A stretch of 64,000 bases of DNA, from assembly GCF_013402875.1 (NCBI RefSeq), contig NZ_CP058579.1, forward strand, positions 2,418,001 to 2,482,000, written 5' to 3'. Every line of letters starts with the position of its first letter. The first letter of the stretch is position 1. Below, piece after piece: positions 59,371-64,000 of this stretch. This DNA comes from Halorarum salinum (lineage in GTDB: Archaea; Halobacteriota; Halobacteria; Halobacteriales; Haloferacaceae). The position numbers and the translations under genes are program-made. The notes under the pieces were generated by a model. That model made no database searches, was not told where the DNA came from, and saw only the letters and a program-made list of their open reading frames with translations.

Positions 59371-60470
59371 GCCGTCGTCACCCCCGAGAAGATGCCCTCC
59401 GGCTTGAACAGGAGGACGAAGATCATCACCGCGAACGCGGCCACGGTGGAGAACTCGTTGGGAATCCACACCAGCGAGAGGTTCTGTGCGACGCCCATGA
59501 CGACGCCGCCGAACATCGCGCCGTAGACGGAGCCGATGCCGCCGAGGATGACCGCCGCGAAGATGAGGAGCAGCAGCACCCAGCCGAACTGGAAGTTCAT
59601 CGTCCCGCGCTCCAGCGCGATGAGGAAGCCGCCGGCGCCGGCCAGTCCGCCGCCGATGATCCAGGTGAACCGGACGACCCGCTCGGTCGGGATGCCGGTG
59701 ACCCGAGCGAGGTCCTCGTTGTCGGCCATCGCGCGCATCGCCTTGCCGAGTTTCGTCCGCTGGAGCAGCAGGTGCAGCCCGAGCATCAGCGCGCCGGCGA
59801 CGAGCACGAGGGTCACCTGGTGGGCGCCGATTTCGACCGCGCCCGCCCCGACCGCGACCGTGTACTCGGGCGCGGCCTGGGAGTTCGTCAGCCCGCGGGT
59901 GCGCTGGCCGAACACGATGTAGATGACGTACCGGAGAGCGAGCGCGACGCCGATGGAGGCGATGAGCAGCGAGATGCCGCCCTGGTCGCGCATCGGCCTG
60001 TAGACGAGCCTGTCGATCACGAGCGAGAGCGCGACGGTGAACGCACCCGCCACGACGATGCCGGCGAGGATGGCCAGCGGCGTCGTCGCGATGGAGACGC
60101 CGAGCTCCCGGGTCGAGAGCTGACCGATGAACAGCAGCGACGTCAGGTCGAACTGGCCGAACCCGGCGATCGCCCAGGTCGCGGCCCAGCCGGCGAACGC
60201 CCCGCTGGTGACGTAGTCGCCGTGACCGAAGTTCGCGAAGTTCAGGATGCTGTACGTCATCGACAGCCCGACGCCGGCCAGCCCGATCGACAGGCCGACG
60301 ACGAGCCCCTCCCAGAGATAGCCGAGGAGGTTGGCGCCGCCGAGATCGCCGGTCGCCAGTCTGCGAAGGAGGTCGACCGCCAGAACGCCACAGAGAAGCG
60401 CGGTCACGACGACCGGGAGCCGGTCGCCGAGCACGCGCCGTCCGCGCGCGTAGGATTCAGTGATACCCAT
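59367..60470 (-). CDS. livH: Branched-chain amino acid-type ABC transporter permease LivH
   Basis: A 367-residue permease with about eight to nine hydrophobic segments. GLSMTYSILNFANFGHGDYV is the LivH signature, and RTKLGKAMRAMADNEDLARV the EAA-like coupling loop. GGIGSVYGAMFGGVVMGVAQ completes it. First gene of livHMGF. No gene for a substrate-binding lipoprotein lies beside the operon, so the substrate (branched-chain amino acids, urea, amides) is open. Confidence 0.92.
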   Translation of the reverse strand: MGITESYARGRRVLGDRLPVVVTALLCGVLAVDLLRRLATGDLGGANLLGYLWEGLVVGLSIGLAGVGLSMTYSILNFANFGHGDYVTSGAFAGWAATWAIAGFGQFDLTSLLFIGQLSTRELGVSIATTPLAILAGIVVAGAFTVALSLVIDRLVYRPMRDQGGISLLIASIGVALALRYVIYIVFGQRTRGLTNSQAAPEYTVAVGAGAVEIGAHQVTLVLVAGALMLGLHLLLQRTKLGKAMRAMADNEDLARVTGIPTERVVRFTWIIGGGLAGAGGFLIALERGTMNFQFGWVLLLLIFAAVILGGIGSVYGAMFGGVVMGVAQNLSLVWIPNEFSTVAAFAVMIFVLLFKPEGIFSGVTTA

Positions 60471-60673
60471 TGAGGTTCCCTCTCACAGTGTCGGGGTTCC
60501 TAGGGGGAGTTAAAGGTTCCCTCACGCGTACGTGAAACCCACCCGCAGGGAGGGGCCGCTCTCCCCGCGTTTCGAACCGATGGCTCCGGCGGTACCGTGG
60601 GGACGACGCCGGCGGCCGCGGTGCGTCCGGTACGCCGGAAGGCCCAAGCCGCCGCCTCGCCTCGTATCGTTCC

Positions 60674-61174
60674 ATGGAGGGGGTGACCGTCGAACCCGCG
60701 ACGATGGACGACGTGGACGCGCTCGCCGACCGGTGGGTCGCGCTCGCGGCCGGCCAGCGCGCCCACGGGTCGTCGCTGCTCGCGGACGAGAACCGCCCCG
60801 TCGCCCGGGACGCGGTGGCCCGCCACGTCGTCACCGGCGGCCTCCTCGTCGCCCGCGGCCCGGACGGCGTTCGCGGCTTCGTGATGTTCGCCCCCGAGAC
60901 GGGGAGCTACGAGGAGGATGTCGATCGGGGGGTCGTCACGAACCTCTACGTGGACCCGGAGCACCGCGAGGGGGGGCTCGGGGGGCGCCTGCTCGCCGAG
61001 GCCGAGGCGGCGCTCGCCGCCGAGGGGGCGGACGTGGTCTCCCTCGAGGCGATGGCGGACAACCGGGCGGCACGCCGGTTCTACGCGGGGGCCGGCTACC
61101 ACGAACACCGGATCACGTTCGAGAAGCGCCTGGGGACGGGCGAAAACGATACCGATTCAAGGGAGGGCGAGTAA
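60674..61174 (+). CDS. GNAT family N-acetyltransferase
   Basis: A 166-residue acetyltransferase. VTNLYVDPEHREGGLGGRLL holds the acetyl-CoA pyrophosphate loop R/Q-x-x-G-x-G/A, and ALAAEGADVVSLEAMADNRA then ARRFYAGAGYHEHRITFEK the C-terminal motif. Substrate unknown. The tRNA-Thr gene starts 12 bp after its stop on the same strand. Confidence 0.88.
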   Translation: MEGVTVEPATMDDVDALADRWVALAAGQRAHGSSLLADENRPVARDAVARHVVTGGLLVARGPDGVRGFVMFAPETGSYEEDVDRGVVTNLYVDPEHREGGLGGRLLAEAEAALAAEGADVVSLEAMADNRAARRFYAGAGYHEHRITFEKRLGTGENDTDSREGE

Positions 61175-61186
61175 CCGACGACGCGC

Positions 61187-61260
61187 GCCGGGGGAGCATG
61201 GGCGGTGCATGCACTCGACTTGTAATCGAGACTTCGCGGGTTCGAATCCCGCCCCCGGCT
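61187..61260 (+). tRNA. tRNA-Thr (anticodon UGU)
   Basis: A complete 74-nt cloverleaf. Acceptor GCCGGGG (61187-61193) pairs with CCCCGGC (61253-61259), with U as discriminator base. D-stem GCAT/ATGC, anticodon stem CTCGA/TCGAG with loop CTTGTAA, anticodon TGT at 61221-61223, variable ACTTC, T-arm GCGGG-TTCGAAT-CCCGC. No intron and no encoded CCA. Position 8 is G instead of the near-universal U, and position 14 is G instead of A; both belong to the tertiary 8-14 pair. Confidence 0.93.
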
Positions 61261-61352
61261 TCGCACCCCGGGTCCGAATCCGGGCGTGACGATCCGACGG
61301 TGCGTACGGGTCGGCGGTCGGTTCTTCCGTTACGGCAGTCGGTTCTCGCGGG

Positions 61353-62066
61353 TCAACGGTCGGTTTCGAACGGCCTGGAGCACCGCTCGACGAAGTCGGC
61401 GACGATCTTCCCCTCCGCGGCCCGGAGGTGCTTGTGGAGCGTCGGCGGGGTGACGTCCAGTTGCTCGGCGAGCTCGCTGCCGTTCGTCTCGCGGGGCCAG
61501 TCGTAGTACCCGGCCTCCTGGGCGGCCACGAGGACCTCCCGCTGTCGGTCGGTCATCGCGTCGGCCCCGAACTCGGACGTCGCCCCGCCCGAGAGGATGG
61601 ACCTGGCGGGCGAGCCCGACCGCTTCGAGACCAGCACGGCGTCGGGGTGTGACTCGAGGAACTCCCGGACGATCGACCCGACGTCCTCGGAGTCCGGGAT
61701 GTCCGCGACGACGCGACCCTCGCCGTCCACGCTGTGCGCGTCGACGGGCAGCGCCCCGCGTTCAGCGAGGAACTGGAGCGGACAGTCGTCCGCCGCGATC
61801 ACCTCGACGAGCCCGCCCGTCTCGCGTCCGGCGAGCGTCCTGGCGTCGAAGCCGTCACGGACCTCCGCGAGTTCGACGATCCGTTCCGGGCGGACGCCCT
61901 CGACCCTGAAGAACTCCGAGCAGATCCCGTCGCCGCGCACGACGTTCTCTTCGAGGACCATCCGACCGCCGTCCTCCACGGAGACGCCGACGAACGGGTA
62001 CTCCGGACTCGTGAGGGAGAACTCGACGCGCGTGACTCCGTGCCCAGAGGCTGACTCGGTGCTCAT
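61353..62066 (-). CDS. HTH_10 (bacterio-opsin activator type) regulator
   Basis: A 237-residue regulator. Residues 1-165 form an alpha/beta sensor or dimerisation domain (RVEFSLTSPEYPFVGVSVED, DCPLQFLAERGALPVDAH, REFLESHPDAVLVSKRSG). Residues about 175-232 form the HTH_10 domain: LTDRQREVL-like MTDRQREVLVAAQEAGYYDW, then GSELAEQLDVTPPTLHKHLR. This family activates genes such as bacterio-opsin in haloarchaea. It diverges from the HalOD1 gene (129 bp between starts). Confidence 0.9.
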   Translation of the reverse strand: MSTESASGHGVTRVEFSLTSPEYPFVGVSVEDGGRMVLEENVVRGDGICSEFFRVEGVRPERIVELAEVRDGFDARTLAGRETGGLVEVIAADDCPLQFLAERGALPVDAHSVDGEGRVVADIPDSEDVGSIVREFLESHPDAVLVSKRSGSPARSILSGGATSEFGADAMTDRQREVLVAAQEAGYYDWPRETNGSELAEQLDVTPPTLHKHLRAAEGKIVADFVERCSRPFETDR

Positions 62067-62168
62067 CGGTCGTTCGACTCCACCTACCGTCCGACACCTA
62101 ATCAGCCTTGGTGACGGAAGCATGCGGGATCGTCGTCGGTTCCCGTCTAGCATGTTAGCCCCACCCTC

Positions 62169-62173
62169 TTTAT
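62169..62173 (+). promoter_or_regulatory. TATA-like box of the HalOD1 gene
   Basis: TTTAT, 23-27 bp before ATG 62196. It decides this start over an in-frame ATG at 62172, which overlaps the box itself. Confidence 0.6.
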
Positions 62174-62195
62174 GTGCCGCGGGCCGTTTCCGACC

Positions 62196-62492
62196 ATGAA
62201 TCGGGAACGGATGCAGGAGTCGGAGCGGACGCCGCTCGTCAGCGAATCCGTGCCGGAGGACCGGCCCGTCACCGTCACGGTCGTCTCCGCCGTGGCGACG
62301 GCGCTGGACGAGTCCCCGCTGAGCCTTCCCCCGCTGTACGGGTCGGTCGACGTGGACGCCCTCGAGGAGATCGTCGCCGGGCAGCGGGAGTCCGGCCGGG
62401 TGCGGTTCACCTACTGTGAGCACCTCGTCTCGGTCGGGGGCGACGGGGTCGTCCGGGTTTTCGACGGGGCCGAGGGCCGCCCGTCGGGCTAG
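62196..62492 (+). CDS. HalOD1 output domain protein
   Basis: A 98-residue protein. VTVVSAVATALDESPLSLPP and LYGSVDVDALEEIVAG then RVRFTYCEHLVSVGGDGVVR form the HalOD1 domain, a haloarchaeal output module found alone or behind receiver and PAS domains. Its target and partner are unknown. It is divergent from the HTH_10 regulator and convergent with the zinc-ribbon regulator. Confidence 0.85.
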   Translation: MNRERMQESERTPLVSESVPEDRPVTVTVVSAVATALDESPLSLPPLYGSVDVDALEEIVAGQRESGRVRFTYCEHLVSVGGDGVVRVFDGAEGRPSG

Positions 62493-62501
62493 CGGCCGGG
62501 G

Positions 62502-63416
62502 TCACTCGAGGGTGAGCGTCAGGTCGCCGCCGACCCTGACCAGGTCGTCCCCCATCGCGTACGTCACCGCGGGTTCGTCGGGGTCCCCGACCTCGTAGGG
62601 GCGGGTCATCGCCCTCGTGAAGCGCGTCCACGCCGAGGGCGAGGAGCCGTCGGCATCGAGCAGTTCGAGGACGGCCGGGCGTCCAAGGTGAGCGAGCAGC
62701 GGGGGCGTGACCCTGCCGCAACCACAGGTGGTACACTCGAGTCGCGCGACCGCTCCGATCGAGAGGTCACACTCCCCACACCGGGTTCGGTCCCCGGCGT
62801 CGTGGTCGGAACAGACGACGAGTTCCCGGCCCGTCGGGCCCCCGCAGTCCGGGCAGGAGTCGGCGGCGAGCATGCCCACCTCGTGTTCGAACCTGGCGTG
62901 GGCGAGTTCGACCGTCTCCCCGGCGGTCCGGGCGTCCAGCCCGGCCGGGGGGTACGGGAGCGCCGAGAGCGTCCCCGGCGGCGTGAACCGAAGCGTGAGG
63001 CTGCCCTCGCAGGTGTCACACTGCGTGAACACGTGCTCGTTCCTGTAGGAGACGGAGACGTCCCCGTCACAGCGGAAGCACGGCTTCCCCGTCGGAGCCG
63101 GGCCGAACCGGGGATCGTCGGTGAAAGTCCCGCTGAGCACCGCGCGGACGACGGTGCTTCCGGCGTGACGCATCGCGTAGCCGTGGTCGAGTTTCTCCAC
63201 GAACTGCCCCTGGAGCCGGCTGAGATGGTAGTTGAACTTCCCGCTGTCGGGTTCGCCGACTGCCTCCCGCAGCGTCGAGTACGTGACCGAGTCTCCCTGG
63301 CAGTCCTCCCGCTCGGTGGACTCGTACAGGGCGAAGAGGATGTCGAGGCGGAGTTCGTCGCCGAGCAACGCGAACGCCGCCTCGGGCGACAGGCACTCTC
63401 CTCCCTCGTCGTCCAT
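62502..63416 (-). CDS. Winged-helix regulator with zinc ribbons
   Basis: A 304-residue paralogue of the regulator at 29430-30434. Residues about 8-95 are a winged helix (AFALLGDELRLDILFALYES, SGKFNYHLSRLQGQFVEKL). Zinc-ribbon pairs follow: CFRC...CDTC, CPDC, CGEC and CTTCGC, more Cys than in the paralogue. The C-terminal domain is alpha/beta. It lies between the HalOD1 gene and msrA; it is divergent from msrA (162 bp between starts), an AT-rich gap that may contain its operator. Confidence 0.82.
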   Translation of the reverse strand: MDDEGGECLSPEAAFALLGDELRLDILFALYESTEREDCQGDSVTYSTLREAVGEPDSGKFNYHLSRLQGQFVEKLDHGYAMRHAGSTVVRAVLSGTFTDDPRFGPAPTGKPCFRCDGDVSVSYRNEHVFTQCDTCEGSLTLRFTPPGTLSALPYPPAGLDARTAGETVELAHARFEHEVGMLAADSCPDCGGPTGRELVVCSDHDAGDRTRCGECDLSIGAVARLECTTCGCGRVTPPLLAHLGRPAVLELLDADGSSPSAWTRFTRAMTRPYEVGDPDEPAVTYAMGDDLVRVGGDLTLTLE

Positions 63417-63548
63417 ATTTGGACGTTGGAACGACTGGATGAAAACTCTGTTCAAAGATCACACCAATGGTATTAACCGAAGCTATACATTTCCGGCCGA
63501 GAGGCCCGACGGCCGGGGGACGCGTCGACGGCGACCGACGCCGCGGCG

Positions 63549-63554
63549 CTTATC
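63549..63554 (+). promoter_or_regulatory. TATA-like box of msrA
   Basis: CTTATC lies 25-30 bp before ATG 63579, with no SD sequence; the transcript is predicted leaderless. Confidence 0.55.
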
Positions 63555-63578
63555 CCGAAGCGCGCCCTCCCGGTTCAC

Positions 63579-64000
63579 ATGAGCGAACACGAACGAGCGA
63601 CGCTGGCCGGCGGCTGTTTCTGGTGCGTCGAGGCCGCCTTCGAGGAACTGGCGGGCGTGACGTCCGTGACTTCCGGCTACGCCGGCGGCCACGTCGCGAA
63701 CCCCACCTACGAGGAGGTCTGCAGCGAGACGACCGGCCACGCGGAGGTCGTACAGGTCGAGTACGATCCCGAGGAGATCGGCTACGCCGACCTGCTCCGG
63801 GTCTTCTTCACGATCCACGACCCGACAACGCTGAACCGCCAGGGGCCCGACGTCGGCGAGTCCTACCGGTCGGCGATCTTCTACCAGGACGACGCGCAGC
63901 GCGAGATCGCCGAGGAGTTCGTCGCGGAACTGGAGGCCGAGGGCGCCTACGACGACCCGATCGTCACGGAGATCGAGCCGCTGGAGGCGTTCTACGAGGC
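63579..64000 (+). CDS. msrA: Peptide-methionine (S)-S-oxide reductase MsrA, 5' part
   Basis: The first 140 residues of MsrA; the 3' end is beyond the window. LAGGCFWCVEAAFEELAGV carries the catalytic Cys in GCFWC; VTSGYAGGHVANPTYEEVCS and TGHAEVVQVEYDP (with the conserved Glu and Asp) follow; FFTIHDPTTLNRQGPDVGES is the substrate loop. It reduces the S-epimer of oxidised methionine in proteins using thioredoxin. No msrB is seen before the window ends. Confidence 0.95.
   Translation, partial: MSEHERATLAGGCFWCVEAAFEELAGVTSVTSGYAGGHVANPTYEEVCSETTGHAEVVQVEYDPEEIGYADLLRVFFTIHDPTTLNRQGPDVGESYRSAIFYQDDAQREIAEEFVAELEAEGAYDDPIVTEIEPLEAFYE

Noticed and set aside
56953-59526. A continuous 857-codon frame antisense to livG and livM
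   Set aside because: Same cause: high GC third positions of the liv genes; translation is Arg/Glu/His-rich low complexity.
1-64000. CRISPR array, prophage, integrase or restriction-modification genes
   Set aside because: None was found: no regularly spaced direct repeats of CRISPR size and no phage, integrase, methylase or nuclease-defence genes among the coding regions.

Overview
The window is chromosomal DNA from a halophilic archaeon (class Halobacteria). Evidence: very high GC with strong G/C third-codon bias, acidic proteins throughout, a TATA-like box about 25 bp before many start codons that lack a ribosome binding site (leaderless mRNAs), and lineage-typical genes (diphthamide Dph2, archaeal methionine adenosyltransferase, MptE, 20S proteasome subunits, HTH_10 and HalOD1 signalling genes, small haloarchaeal families). 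The genus cannot be fixed from the sequence. About 73 protein genes, one tRNA, one pseudogene and two families of intergenic repeats are described. Both ends cut a gene: a PfkB-type kinase on the left and MsrA on the right.

Layout. 0-10 kb: PfkB kinase end, BtpA-like protein, a HisG-like paralogue, a coiled-coil protein, UspA, a cupin/zinc-ribbon fusion, an MBL hydrolase, a sirtuin, a LOG-like protein and Dph2. 10-21 kb: PhzF, a Na+/Ca2+-exchanger-type antiporter, a translationally coupled glycosyltransferase / MinD-like / RAD55-like group framed by two copies of palindromic element A, then YlbF, SlyD-type FKBP, CYTH protein, MetK, a thioredoxin-like protein and cysteine synthase. 21-29 kb: GltX, TrmJ, a Gfo/Idh/MocA pseudogene and a pterin pair (folP, mptE). 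29-37 kb: a proteasome beta paralogue, a zinc-ribbon regulator, an F420-type oxidoreductase, DJ-1, MFS, SOD and small conserved genes. 37-43 kb: thyA-folA, a secreted nuclease, a proteasome alpha paralogue with a coupled leader peptide, MOSC and BolA. 43-51 kb: galactonate-dehydratase-type enolase, SDR, a fused hydroxyacyl-CoA dehydrogenase/enoyl-CoA hydratase, a DNA glycosylase, and a RimK ligase-retropepsin fusion divergent from an AstE-like deacylase. 51-64 kb: sdhCDBA, a livHMGF transporter, tRNA-Thr(UGU), two regulators, a HalOD1 protein and msrA.

Connections. Folate and one-carbon genes recur: folP and mptE near 27-28 kb, thyA and folA near 37-38 kb. Two proteasome paralogues lie 11 kb apart; the beta form has an unusually short propeptide with intact Thr/Asp/Lys catalytic residues. 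The ligase/protease/deacylase cluster contains the parts needed to add, trim and release glutamyl-type modifications and is the best candidate here for a poorly described system.

Strongest non-coding signals. (1) Two copies of element A, each abutting a stop codon, whose 42-bp cores lie in opposite orientation between conserved flanks. (2) A second intergenic repeat family (element B, three copies, one ending in an inverted, internally deleted copy). (3) A promoter-flanked stem-loop between folP and mptE. (4) A 14-codon leader peptide whose stop overlaps the proteasome alpha start. No transposase, phage gene or CRISPR array was seen.
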